A stretch of DNA of 64,000 nucleotides from Tamarix chinensis (taxonomy: Eukaryota; Streptophyta; Magnoliopsida; Caryophyllales; Tamaricaceae), in the NCBI GenBank assembly GCA_030549775.1, contig CM060172.1:5505861-5569860 (forward strand), read 5' to 3'. Under the pieces are notes generated by a model. That model made no database searches. It was not told where the DNA came from and saw only the letters and a list, made by a program, of their open reading frames with translations. Below are positions 21,286 to 32,933 of the stretch, in pieces. The position numbers and the translations under genes are program-made. Position 1 is the first letter of the stretch. Every line of letters starts with the position of its first letter.

Positions 21286-22565
21286 TTAAGGCCTAAATCA
21301 TGGCCCAACTTTCTCCGCTCAATAAAACGCTCAATGTCTATCATTTTACTTTACCCAAAAAAAAAAAAACTTGTTTTTAAAGCCTTTCATTATAATGCTT
21401 CTCATATTTATTTTGCTTGCTATATTCTCTTTTTTTCTTTATTAAAAGGTAAAAATATCTTATAAATGTAATTTTCATTACAAGTAAACCACAGACAAAC
21501 CTAGGGAGTGATGTAACTAGAATTAAATATTTGTATATTAAAAATATAACAACAAAGAAAATTAAAAAGATGACTTTTGGTGGGCATACCCCCCCCCAAA
21601 GTCCATACACCATGAAGAACTAAAAAGCAGAGATACACTAGTGTTCAATCATTGCTTTTGGATTGTTAAAGTGGCATCAACTTTAGTGAGAAGTAACCAT
21701 ATGTCAACACTACTCAATCTCTTCATTAGCAAAAGGACTCAAAGTGACATTAAGCTCTTACAAGGTACATCAGCCCACGACATGTGCTAAACATAGTATC
21801 ATGCTCTACCTCTCCAAATTCAATCACCAACAATTGGTGTGCTCTAATGAACCTTCAACAAAAGCCAATCCAAGTAAAGGAAAAATTCACTCACTATTAC
21901 ATGTTGAAGAGGACCTAGCTTTGCCATATCGATAAAGTGTAAACAAACATAGCTTTTAGAGTATAGCAAATATCAATCAAGTATCAAAACCTTTAGTGGG
22001 AACATGAAGAATTGTCAAGGGTCCATCTACTACCACTCACTATTTTCTTTAACTTACTACTCATGGTAATGCCTTGGGAAACAACACCTTTCATTTTTCT
22101 TTTATTTTGGGAACCCACAACTTTCATCCCATTCCCTTCTCTCTCTTCATCTATTGTGGGAACTTGTCCATTTTCTTCTGTTATGTCTCTTCCCCACATT
22201 TTTTATGATTTCTACCCGTTATCTCTCATCCTCCTTTCCTCTTAACCTTCTCAAAAATAGTAGATTAAATCTACAAACCCTAATCTAATATCTTTAATTA
22301 TATTACCTTTTCTTATAGAAATTACTCCCTCCCATTTTGATGTAAGGCTTGTCCCTAGGAGCTACAATCTTTATATATACCATATGTTGGGGCAAAATGA
22401 TGTACATTTTGATTTTGGAGATTTATATAATCTAGAGGCTTATGTTAAGCCGATGCCTACTAAATTTGTCAATTACGACAACAAATTTGAAGATTACTTT
22501 GGATTTAGAGAAAACAATTACATTTTAGCAACCCAATTACGATCTAGCTAGTAGGGTCCTCTTCA
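21286..22565 (+). repeat. 3' LTR of the LARD-like element, right part
   Basis: Resumes the LTR cut at 9286 (aaggcctaaatcatggccc matches 6100). It ends ...ggtcctcttca at 22565, like the 5' LTR end. About 600 bp (roughly 21410-22020) have no counterpart in the 5' LTR and appear to be an extra insertion of unknown type. A 9-base C run lies near 21590. Confidence 0.8.
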
Positions 22566-25084
22566 ATTACAGCACCAAAATCTTGGTTAGGGAGCCATGA
22601 AATGTCAAGTTGTGACCACATAATAGGCAACTTAGTAGGTAGGATCACCCAGAGCCAAAGAGGCCAAATTGGTGGACCCGCTCAGGGTGGAGAAGGTGGA
22701 GAGTGTCCATTGGACCATGAGTGTGCTCTAATAAGATCCAAGAAAATTCTCAAACCACATTCATTTAAGCTATTTCCAGGAAAGCCTAAATTGACTCTTA
22801 TATTAGTTTAGCCCCCAATATGATCTACAATTTCCTTCCGGCCTCAAGACAAATGATACTCAGATAGATGGCGCATTAACAACTTGTGGCAGTTGCTCCT
22901 AAGGTTCAATTAAAGTCATTGAGGGTGTCTAAGTGCAGTAAGAGCTTAACCACGACCCAATTATTTTAATTGCTAGGAAGGCTTCGCGACACTAAGAGTG
23001 GTAAATTAGTAGTTGAGGGTTTCCATGGAATGTCAGGCAATGCAGGAGAGTTAGGCAGCAGTTTTAGGCTAGCACTAAGGTATAAAGGTGTTACGAAGGG
23101 GTTCTGAAGGATTTTGGGGTTCTGTGGACAATGTGTGATGGTTAACAAATGGTCATGACTTGTAAAGGGGCAATAGAGGCAGCAAAGGGGGTTGGAGGTT
23201 CGCCAAAGGTGGATGACGGGGCTCAGGGTTTCTAGAGGTGATGTTTATGGTGGCAGGAGGTAGGCAAAGGATGAAGGAATTGGGTGGGCAATAGGATAGA
23301 TGAAGTGTGGCCAATTTCCTCATAGTATTTGAAAAGGTTCGCCTCACAAGGCCCAAGGTGAGGCAATATCAATAAGGTGCACAAGTCACTAAAGCACACG
23401 CCTTTTATTTTTAGGTTACTTGTTTTAAAGTCATTCAAAAAAATTTACACTTAATATGGTAATTAAATCTTAGGTTGGGGAGGAAAGGGGAGGAAAAAAG
23501 AGGTCATAGGAGGGCTAATAGACATTTTTAGAAAGGAAAAATTCACTAGAAAAGAAAAGACAAGAGTACTTTTAAAGACAGTTGTTTCCATAAAAGCATA
23601 AATGGTTTTACATTTTTCATACAGGTATATGTGATCAGACTTTATTCCTATTAAAGCATAAATTTCTTTAAAACATTCAATTTTAGGCAATTCTAGTAAT
23701 TTTCATTCATACCTTAATTGAAACAAAGTCTAAGCGTTTATATCTTGGAAATAAAGTCTAAAATTTTATGCCTTAAATTTTTAATTTTTAAAATGCCCAT
23801 GCCTTAATGAAAACAAATTATAAATGTTTATGCTTTTACAAGATATTCAAAAATATTTATGCCTTTATTGGAACAAATCCTAAATATTCACGCTTTTATC
23901 CCCGGAAAAAAAAAATATCAAGTCTTCACCAAAAAAGAGAAAGAAGGAAAACAATTTAAATGTGACAATAATTAGCAACAATGATGTAGCATATGAAGTA
24001 CAAATGTGATTATGTAGCTGCTCAACTTAAAATATAAAATAATAATAATAATAATAATAATAATAAAGAGAAAGAACAATAAAAGATAGAGAATAGAGAA
24101 CCAAATAAAAACAAAGAGTAATGTTTGAAAAGGTGTGCCTTAAGGCGCAAGGCGATGGGGCGTTGGGACATTTTTCATCCAAGGCGGGGCAATATTGGCA
24201 AAGTGTGCAAGGGTATGCCTTAAGCCTTCTCAAACACTAACAGAGAGAAGGAGAAGGCAATAACTATAACAAGCATTTGAGATAAATAAAAAACGGATGT
24301 GGATGATGATGATGAAGGCTATAGGCCAAAATCAAATGCCTTCAAGGATGAAGATAGACTTATAGAAGATGAGTTTTTAATATTTTGCTAGTATTGGTAT
24401 AATAAACTCATAGGTTGCAATTTTTTTTAAGAAATTTTTTATGGTACACTTTTTTTTTGGGGAAAATTAAGTCATTTAATCATCTTTAGCTTTTTTAAGT
24501 AATTTATGCACCTTATTTTGCCTAGGTGCATGCCTTTGCCTTATGCCTAGCTCCTGGGCTCTAAGCTCCCTATTGTCTATCTGCACCTTAAACTTCTTAA
24601 AACATTAGGCCCTCATCGTGTTTGTAAATTAAAGCAGCAACAAAGGGATTGATTTTGTGGGGTTGTGGAGGGCTTGAGTGGTTTTAGGGTTTGATGGTTG
24701 CAGAGGGCTAGCTAGGGTTTGGAGGTGGCAATAGGAGCTAATGAGAGGCGGCAACAAGGAGGTGGCAAGGCACCTAAAGCCCTTATTAGATCAGCAACCT
24801 ACACAATAGTGAAGAGGTGGGCAAAGAGGTTGTGATCGGAGCAAAGAAGGGTCGACATGAGAAGCGGTGGCTAGGCATGTTGGGGTGAGCAGCTAAGATG
24901 CTCGTTGATTGGCAAGTAGGACCTACCGGCAAGGTGATTGCTTGCACAACATTGCTTGCTGGCCTTTGAGCTATTTGTCTTGTGTATTCACAAATTACCT
25001 ATTAAAGTTCCCTATTTGTTTTTTCTATTCTTTTTGTGAGATCCTTCATGGAGGCAATGACTTATTTTAGGGTTTGCAAAACCA
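22566..25084. other. intronic sequence with microsatellite, no gene
   Basis: Only short chance ORFs. A (TAA)n run at 24041-24066. Scattered gccttaaggcgcaaggcg-like motifs near 23330-23410, 24135-24230 and 24520-24600 suggest further decayed copies of the MITE described at 24122-24235. Confidence 0.5.
24122..24235. mobile_element. small candidate MITE, about 114 bp
   Basis: Ends tgtttgaaaagg...ccttctcaaacac are inverted repeats, extended inward by tgccttaag/cttaaggc-like arms. Both flanks show TAA (24119-24121 and just after 24235), a possible 3-bp TSD. Related ends occur at 7378-7987. Confidence 0.45.
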
Positions 25085-25600
25085 CAGCATCGGGATATCA
25101 CTTTGTTAGGAACCTAATCCGAGGATCTAGCCACGGCAAAGTCATGGGAAGATTTAGCAGTAGTTCTCATGAAATTAAATGCATTCGGGGGAGACTTGAG
25201 GAATTGTTCAATAATGAATTATGGGAATTAGGGTACTAAAGTGAGGATAGAGAGAGGCAATGGATGAGAAAGGAAAGAGCTAATGAATCGGCTATTGCTA
25301 ATTCTCCTAACTTGTTTATTACGGAGGCCATTATCTATAGTTGATCATAGCTTGGGAAGCAAGCCAAGTTACTAGCAAACCTAAGGCTTAACGTGCCTTT
25401 TATTACTCAGACTTATTAACCCTTATACATAAACCTCTCAATGAACTATAGCCTACCAATAGTTAAATAAAACAAATTCCTAATACTTATAAATAACTTA
25501 AATCTAACACACTAGGACTAAAATTGAGTCACTTGGCCCAAATGGTTCGGAGGTAGGCTCGACCCGCAATCAAGAATCCTAATAGCATGATTGCTAAACC
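25085..25600 (+). repeat. dispersed intronic repeat, copy 2
   Basis: Matches the flanks of 3795-5360 without the MITE and LINE insertions, and so provides the empty-site reference for both. The nature of the repeat is unknown. Confidence 0.7.
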
Positions 25601-26520
25601 AGCTTATTGTGTTCCCATGTAAACCAAACTCTTCTTCTTTTATCTTGATTTAGAAAACTTTCTCAAATGATAAAGGTCACTATTCGGTTGTCTCTGCAAA
25701 ATTTGAACTTCTGTGCTCATTCCATGTTATCCGTAAAGCTACATCTTGCAATCAAAACACAATAAGTTATATATTTCCTATAGCCCCTATAATGAAGGAT
25801 TGATGCTACTAATTCTACCATCTCATTGTCCTTCCTTAACTTTTCTTTTGTCATCATTGTTAACTTGATGTGATTCCATACTGGTATGCTAATTCAACAA
25901 TTGATACTTTAAGTTACTACAATATAAATTAGTATCGACATAAAGCTTAAGATTGTGTTTAGCATCCTTTAACATGTGAGCATTCAAAGCATATTCTGAT
26001 CATATTTTTGCATTTTTCATAGGATCTTACAATTTTAGGATTGTATTAAGGATCCCCCCATGACCCCGTCAATCATAGTCAAAATTCAGGTTTTAACAAC
26101 CTTGAACCATAGTTCATTAACTAGAAATTCAAGGGTTAATCACCATAGAACATTGAAAGACACTACAAGAAATAATGCCCACATGTACGACTGAACAAGA
26201 GCCAATAACCCAAATCCAAGAGTAGAGAACCATCAGGATATATATCACCCTAAGGTCAATTATGAACAAGCATTTGTATTCCATTCAATCCAAGCAACAC
26301 ATTCAACTCTAATAAGCTCGAATAAGAGGATTAGATTGACAGGAAAAAAGGAAAAAAATTTGCTCTTTGACCCCACTGTCTTGAAAAATAAAATAAAATT
26401 AGCAACTGAAATCAAATTGAATACTCCCAATGATCAGATCAAGGTGATATTTTGACCAAAGCAAAATATCAATAAGAGCCAAATTGTAATGCCGAAATGT
26501 AGGGTTACAAGGGGTCTGAC
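25601..26520. other. proximal part of CNIH intron 1, no feature seen
   Basis: AT-rich, no ORF or repeat recognised. It begins on the minus strand with the donor GTCAGA at 26520-26515. Confidence 0.5.
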
Positions 26521-26592
26521 CTGATAGACAACAATGACGAGTAGAGCGATGAGGATGAAGAAAGAAATCAGCCATACTAGCACGCCCACCAT
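26521..26592 (-). CDS. CNIH: cornichon homolog (CNIH), exon 1
   Basis: The ATG is complementary to 26590-26592 and opens 24 codons: MVGVLVWLISFF followed by ILIALLVIVVYQ, a single hydrophobic first membrane segment that ends in tyrosine-glutamine. This is the standard end of the first exon in plant cornichon genes, followed by a GT donor. Exon 2 then begins with leucine in phase 0. The overlapping longer minus-strand frame (26399-26599) in another phase is a shadow and reads through the donor. The presumed 5' UTR and promoter lie to the right (26593 onward). Confidence 0.88.
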
Positions 26593-26874
26593 CTTTCAAC
26601 AGGAGGCCAATCCTCCAATTACCCTATGTGGTCCCCACCGCCGGTATCTTTGCTCTCCGCAATACCCTTAGACCCTTCAGGAAAGAGAGACGCGTACGAC
26701 CGACGGCGCAGCCAGGCAGTCGGTTGTTTTTGGGTCTCGGACTTACCCACAGGGGTTCACTCAAGCAAATTTGGCAACTGACGCTGGAATTTTTTCTTCA
26801 TATTGTTTTTCGTAATTCCCAGTAGGGGTTCACCCGAGCACAAAGTGAAGGAATAATATCACGAAAGGAGTCAC
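26593..26874 (-). promoter_or_regulatory. CNIH: presumed CNIH 5' UTR and proximal promoter
   Basis: About 280 bp between the CNIH start codon and a Harbinger-like MITE. Relatively GC-rich compared with its surroundings. No TATA box was confidently placed; the assignment is positional. Confidence 0.4.
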
Positions 26875-26877
26875 TAA

Positions 26878-27302
26878 CGGCTAGTTTGGTCGGCGGAATT
26901 AAAATAGTAGAAATAAAAATTTAGAAAGAAATTTAAATATATTATTGTTTATTTTAAGGGATTGAAAAGTAAAATAAAATTTTGAAATGTTTATTCCCAC
27001 CAATTTATTCCTTAGGGGGGTGTGGTATTAGAAGGGTGGGAATTAGGGTAGAAGATAAAAAGATCAAAATAACCTTATATTGTGTATAACATTATATTAA
27101 TGATATTAATTATAATAATGATGTTAATTATCTTTATAATAATTATAACTATATTATTAATATCATTATAATTATTACCTTTATTATAATTCTAATTAAT
27201 GTAATAATTAATTATAATTAAAAATATAATAAAGATAATAATTATAATTAAAATAAAGATAATTATAATTATAATAATAATTATTATTGTAAATATTATT
27301 TG

Positions 27303-27348
<46 letters not shown>

Positions 27349-27696
27349 TACTATTATCTTATCTGATTATATCAAATCAGATCTAACATGATCGGATCTG
27401 ATCTTATATTATATGATCTATTATAAGGAAAACATAGTTGAATAATGGAAAAACATAATAATAATTGGCTATATATATATATTATAAATATAAGAATAAT
27501 ATTTTTGTAAATTTATGACTATATTTCCAATCTCATTCCCACGTATTAAGCATAGGAAACTTTTATTCCCAAATTAATCCCATCAAATACCAAACATGGG
27601 AATGGGACTAAATAAACCAATTCCCAGTTCCTAATTCTCATTCTCATTCCCACTCTTTAATTCTCAAACTCTCATTCCCATTTACCAAACAAGCCG
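26878..27696. mobile_element. PIF/Harbinger (Tourist-like) MITE, 819 bp
   Basis: Terminal inverted repeats CGGCTAGTTTGGT (left) and, complementing the right end, CGGCTTGTTTGGT, flanked by TAA at 26875-26877 and 27697-27699, the 3-bp TSD typical of this superfamily. The interior is AT-rich with a (TAA)n run near 27310-27348 and subterminal inverted stretches (gggaatgag / ctcattccc). No transposase ORF. Confidence 0.9.
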
Positions 27697-27699
27697 TAA

Positions 27700-28220
27700 T
27701 GGTCGAATATTAATTTATTAGATGGGGAAATATATTATAACAATGTTGAAATATATTAATACATCTAGTAAAATATATGGTGATGAGCATTACCAATAGT
27801 TAAGATTGATGTTACTGCCAGGAATTCAATCTGCTGAATTCAAAAAAGTAACAAAAATTTTAGGCCAGAATCGGGAGAATTAGAGAGAATAGACAAAGAG
27901 AAGATATGAGTTGGAGTTCATTCTACATAACCGATTTTCATTGCAACGATTACATATATGTCCAACTATAATTGTCTATGGATGGCACTATGGCCTTACA
28001 CTATGACCCATCTTACTACTAATACACTACACTTCAACACTACATTTTAATAATACTAACTAGAATACATTGGATTAAAGGGAGCTAACTATTGATCTAC
28101 TAATCTTCCTCTATTGCAGGAGCTTTGATGCTCACTTTTGGCCCTAGCTCTTTGCCTTCCTTCCCTTCTGCATAAGGTTCATCTTTGTCCATTGCTAGTT
28201 GCATAACAATACTCCCTCCT
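27700..28220. other. non-coding, 3' end of an old chromovirus
   Basis: Sequence between the Harbinger-like MITE and the chromodomain remnant; probably 3' untranslated and LTR-proximal DNA of the minus-strand element. No LTR recognised. Confidence 0.35.
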
Positions 28221-28223
28221 TCA

Positions 28224-28400
28224 ACTTACCCTTATCTACAAGGGTCATAATTAGGGAAGCGTTTGAGGAGGTCATAGTAATACTCCTAGGTAGCATCATC
28301 CTCGTTTCCATTGGACCACTGCACCAAGACTTTGGTGGCAGCTTGATTGCCTTTTTTCACTATTTTCTGGTCTAGTATAGCCATGGGCACACAATTGAGG
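28224..28400 (-). pseudogene. pol: chromodomain remnant of minus-strand chromovirus
   Basis: The minus strand reads LDQKIVKKGNQAATKVLVQW, SNGNEDDAT, a TAG where the aromatic cage-type Trp codon is expected, then EYYYDLLKRFPNYDP. This is the C-terminal chromodomain pattern of plant chromovirus integrases, which directs integration toward particular chromatin. It is broken by in-frame stops. Confidence 0.8.
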
Positions 28401-28447
28401 TCAAGGATCATGTTGTAAGAAGTTGGAAAGTGGGTGGTTAACTTTCC

Positions 28448-29106
28448 CTAATACCCCTTCTTCAATAAAGAGGCATGGAACACCGGGTGAGCTATTGAGG
28501 AAGGGGGAAGTTTCAGCTTGTACGCTACTTCCCCTGTCTTATCCACCACCCTATAAGGACCATAGTACCTAGGAGATAATTTGTACACTACCCTATTAGC
28601 CAAGGATACTTGCCTATAGGGTTGCAATTTAACATACACCCAATCTCCCATCTCGATAACTCTTTCACTTCTATGCTTGTTAGCCTACCTCTCCATTCCT
28701 TCTTATGCTCTCCTAAGATGGTGTTTAAGGATTGCGAGGGCATTCTCCCTAGCTATGAGAGTTTTGTCCACCTAATTGACCATTGAATCCCCTGGAAAAT
28801 ATGGTAAATATATGGGAGGGGGTGACCATATATAGCTTCAAAGGGTGTCATCTGTATAACCGAATGATACATAGTGTTGTACCAATATTCAGTAAAGGAT
28901 AACCAATTAGCCCATTCTTTAAGAGCTTTCCCTATCATACACCTCATATAAGTGTTTAAACACCTATTAAGAAATTCCGATTTCCCATTAATATGGGGAT
29001 GATAAGTTGTTGACAATTGAAGCTTAACCCCGCGGTGCTAAAATAGTTCCTGCCAGAACTTACTCAAGAATATAGGATCATGATCGTTAGTAATTTTTTG
29101 TGGTAA
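28448..29106 (-). pseudogene. pol: integrase C-terminal half (minus-strand chromovirus)
   Basis: 28753-29016 encodes the end of the integrase core (TTYHPHINGKSEFLN with the catalytic Glu, then MTPFEAIYGHPLP). 28448-28651 encodes the GPY/F module (MGDWVYVKLQPYRQ, LSPRYYGPYRV, HPVFHASLLKK). Stops and frameshifts separate the pieces. The core resumes at 32079 beyond the inserted LTR 29112-32073. Confidence 0.9.
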
Positions 29107-29111
29107 CCCAT

Positions 29112-32073
29112 TATAATACCCCGAAAATTTGCTTAGACTAATCTCACATCATTAGCGTCCTAATTTGATTCTAATATCAAGAAATCTTATTGTTAACCTT
29201 AACCAAATTTCTTAATCCTGAAACTAAAACCTTATTTCAGATCAACCGTAAACTAAAATTCAAACCCGCTAAAATTTTCTCTTATCCAAATTATTTGGCT
29301 AATCCAAAATTTCTAATCTAATCCTAATTCCCTAACCCTTCTCTCTTTTCATTTTCTTTCTCCTTTTCTTTTCTTCCTTTCTTCCCTTCTCTTCCTTTTT
29401 CTTTTCTTTTCTTTTCCCTTCTTCTCCTGCCCCAATTTTATGGCATGAGGAGCTTAGCTTCCTCTACACCACCCTCCACTTGCCTCCCACATGCACCATG
29501 ACACCATCCCTGCTAGCCCTGCCACTCCCTCTTGTTTCCTTCTTCTTCTTCTTCTTCTTCTTCTCCTCCTCCTCCTCCTCCTCCTCTCCCTACTACTGCT
29601 CTATTTTCGCAACAACCATCACTTTCCTACCACCCTTCTTCTTCCTTCTTCTCCCTGCCTTATCCTCCCATACACATTTTCTTCTTCATCATCACCCCCG
29701 CATGTCTCTGCCTGATTCCCATCCATCTCAACCATCACCATCCCCTATCCTTTTCTTTCTTCTTTCTTCTTCTTCTCGGCAGATTCATCATCATCGCCGT
29801 CGTCACCCTTGCCATTTTTATCCTCCAACGCACGCCACCTTACTAGTATATATACCCCTCCATCCCTCCATTTTATTGTTATCCATCAGCTCCCTGACCT
29901 TCTTCTCTTCTTCCTTCTCCTTTCTCCTTCTTCTTCCCCCTTCTTCCCTGTTTTTGGCATTCAAAACACCCAATCCACCACCCAAGCCACCATTAGCCGC
30001 CCTTTGGCTAATGGACCAACCACCAAGGTTGCCTCAACATTCTCCCTTGTCGTTACCTGCCATCGCCACCGACTGCTGCCTCTTTTCCCTCCTCCTTCCC
30101 CTTATTCATTGTAGAGTTTTAGAGTACACAACCTGTACATGGCCTGCTGCACGACTGTACAATGCTTAGGTCCCCTACCGCTGTGCAATTCTTACACCGT
30201 CTGGTCGTGCATTTTATTTTCTCTCAACCCAGTGCTACATAGTCATGTAATTCTTGCACTGCCTGGCAGTGCATCTTTTCTTCCTTCAATATGTTGTGCA
30301 CTATTACTGCATAGCTATGAAACTCTTGCACCGTCTAGCCATGCAACTTCACATGTTAGCCGTGCAACCCTATTTTCACCCCAAATCTTGTCCAAACACC
30401 ACCAAAATTTAACCATAGCTCTACCACACATTCTTCTACACTTTTATACAATTCAATTTCCATTTGACGCTAATAAATTCCATTTTTATCCTTCTCTACC
30501 ATAACTTCCCTCTTAATTTTTAACCTTCGATCCTAATCATATTTTATCTTAATTTCATATGTGATCTTCTAGTGATCTCAGAGGAGGCATAGGATTTATG
30601 TGTATAGAGCTTGGTGTCCTTGTAGATAAGGATACATGTTGTAGCTAGGATTTTATGTGATACTTGTATTTTTGTATATACATTTGTGTTGAGTATGTTA
30701 TATTAAATAATTTAATTATGGAAATACTATGGAATGATATTCTTGAGAGTAATAAAATTATGTAAGTACATGTTTGGGTATAATATTAGATACAAAATAT
30801 CTATGGGAAACTAAGGATGTGTACTTTAGATATTTATTCGGAATGTATATGCTTTAGGTTTTATAAGGCTTCGGGAGAATAAGATTATCTTGTCTACCCT
30901 AAAGGTATTATGATAATTTGAGGATAATTACGTGGTCGTACTTATGTGTTTAATTGTATGTCTTGAGTTCGACATGATAATATCCAATCAACTCTGAATA
31001 AGATACTAATAATGTAAAGTGAAAGATCACTTGAGTTGGGCCGAGGTGTTTATATGGCTTTGTTCTATAAGATAATAATATTGGCTCGAATGTGTTATCT
31101 CTGAGAGGTGCTTTAGTCTGTTCCACCGGATTAAGAATGGTGGGGCCCCATACTCAGCATGAATGAAAATATAATTAAGAGTTAAAGTATAAATAAAAAG
31201 ATACTAATCATTTAAAGTAGAAGACTACGTGAGCCAGGACCGAGGTGTTGAGTCTATTCCACCGAATAATAATAATGGCTCAGATATGTTATCCCTGAAA
31301 CGTGCTTCAGACCGATCCACCAGTTTAATAAATAGTGGCTCAAGAGTATTTTACTCTGAGGGGTGTTGGCTCTGCTCCACCAAATAATAATAGTGCTTCA
31401 AGTGTATTATCCTAGAGAGGTGTTTCAGACCGTTCCATAGGTTTAAGAATAGTGGGGTCCCTGAACTCAATGTAAATAAAAGATTGGAATATGGTATATC
31501 TAATGAAAGACTTGGAATTAGTAGTTATCTAGCATTCTTCGATTTGCGCATGTATGATTGCTTTGAGAATTCTTGTATTATGTGTAACCCTGCTTGCCTG
31601 TATCGTTACCTTACTCAGTACGTAGAGTACTGATCATCTATTTTCATGGGTGCTGCTCAATCCAATGAGTAGATGACCCAGCTATTTATGTGTGGGTTAA
31701 TGATTTAGCAGCCTTTGATGCGATATATATGGAGGAGTGACTTATTTTTATCAGGGTTTGGGCGTAGAGTCATGTTATCTGAATGATAGTTTTACCTGGA
31801 TATCTTTTTGGATTCTTAGTTCCATAGGATCCCTTTTTGTTATATTTGATATTATAATCGAAGTTAATCTCTAAACTCTTATTTAATGTTATTAATAGTT
31901 GTCTCATCTCTTTTTATAATCATGTTTTAAATTTTTTAATCATTTTGTCTTGTGATTCATGTAAGGATGGTGGGATTAGTCAAACTTATATCAATTACAG
32001 TGGTAACACCCAACTATTTGATTTTACGCTTCCACTTAAAAAAAATTCGAGTAGTAAATTTGGGGATGTTACA
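29112..32073 (+). repeat. solo LTR Z, 2962 bp, TSD CCCAT
   Basis: Starts TATAATACCCCGAAAATTT and ends AAATTTGGGGATGTTACA, near-inverted termini of a TGTAAYACCCC-type gypsy LTR. CCCAT at 29107-29111 and 32074-32078 is a perfect 5-bp TSD, and the integrase reading resumes on the far side. It contains a pyrimidine-rich block (29340-30110) and degenerate copies of the ccaccg...agtgg cassette (31030-31450). No internal retrotransposon genes, hence a solo LTR. Confidence 0.9.
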
Positions 32074-32078
32074 CCCAT

Positions 32079-32933
32079 GTAGCTTATACACATGATTCAT
32101 AAATTCTTGAGCCACTTTTGATGTTGTGTAAGAGTGTTTAAGTGCCACAAAGTGTGCATGTTTGCTAAGTTAATCATTAATGACCATTATGACTTCCTTT
32201 CCTTGAGAATTAGGTAATCCCTCAATGAAATCCATGTTAATGTCTACCCAAATGGTCTGAGGGATAGGTAACAGTTGCAGCTTCCCTGGATATGTTAAGG
32301 TGTCATACTTATTTCTTTGGCATATGTCACATGTCCTCATATATTCCCTCACCTCCTTCTTATGTCCCTTCTAGTAAAAGAGGCTAGCCACTCTTTGATA
32401 AGTAGCCCGAACTCTTGAGTGCCCACCTATAGGAGAAGCATGATATATTTCTAACAAATGTTGCCATAGCTGTGGCTCGTTGCCCACCATCAATTTGCCC
32501 TTTCTCTTGAGTAGTTGTTGTGAATAACTATATCTAGGAAGAATTGAAGTGTTTTTTTGCAGTTACCACTTCAATTCCTTAAGATTCTCATCACTTTCCT
32601 AGCTTCCTCACACCTTTTCCAAAAGTTCTGATTGTAAGGTGGACATCGAGATAGCTAGGAGTTCTCCCTCATTAATTCTGGATAGGGAATTAGTTGCCAC
32701 ATTCTCCTTCTCCTTTTTGTATATGATTTCATGATCATATGCCATTAGTTTGGCCAACCAAAACTGCTGTAAATCTTTAATTATTCTTTGGTTAAGGAGT
32801 TACTGAGTGGTTAGTGGTCTAATTTAATTTTAAAGTATCTATCCATCAAGTAATGCTCAGCAAACAAAATTGACAACATCTCTTTGTCATAAACTGATAG
32901 GGTTGACTGCCTTTGAGAAAAGGTGTAACACCC
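32079..32933 (-). pseudogene. pol: RNase H end and integrase N-terminal half (minus-strand chromovirus)
   Basis: From the right: FSQRQSTLSVYDKEML (RNase H), then a degenerate stretch, the integrase zinc finger (LLEIYHASPIGGHSRV ... CDICQRNKYD) and the start of the core with catalytic Asp in MDFIEGLPNSQG. Several stops. It is cut at 32933 by the 3' end of LTR X-minus; the RT that should lie upstream is not found in the window. Confidence 0.88.

Larger units (their letters stand above)
3013..26520 (-). other. CNIH: CNIH intron 1, about 23.5 kb
   Basis: Bounded on the minus strand by donor GTCAGA at 26520-26515 and acceptor TTGCAG at 3018-3013. Most of its length is transposable-element sequence: a LINE, a non-autonomous LTR element, a TRIM-like element, two inverted gypsy copies and MITEs. 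The exon assignment rests on protein-family recognition of both flanking exons and matching phases, not on transcript data. Confidence 0.82.

Noticed and set aside
21577..21600. C homopolymer near 21590 as a regulatory or telomere-like motif
   Set aside because: A simple 9-base C run in an AT-rich insertion; no repeated structure.
26399..26599. 66-codon minus-strand ORF over CNIH exon 1 in another frame
   Set aside because: Runs through the splice donor and has no family resemblance; the cornichon frame one base over matches exon 2 in phase.
29480..30169. 229-codon proline/serine/phenylalanine-rich ORF
   Set aside because: Lies in a pyrimidine-rich block of solo LTR Z; several frames are open at once because the sequence lacks A-rich stops. 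Low complexity, no domain.
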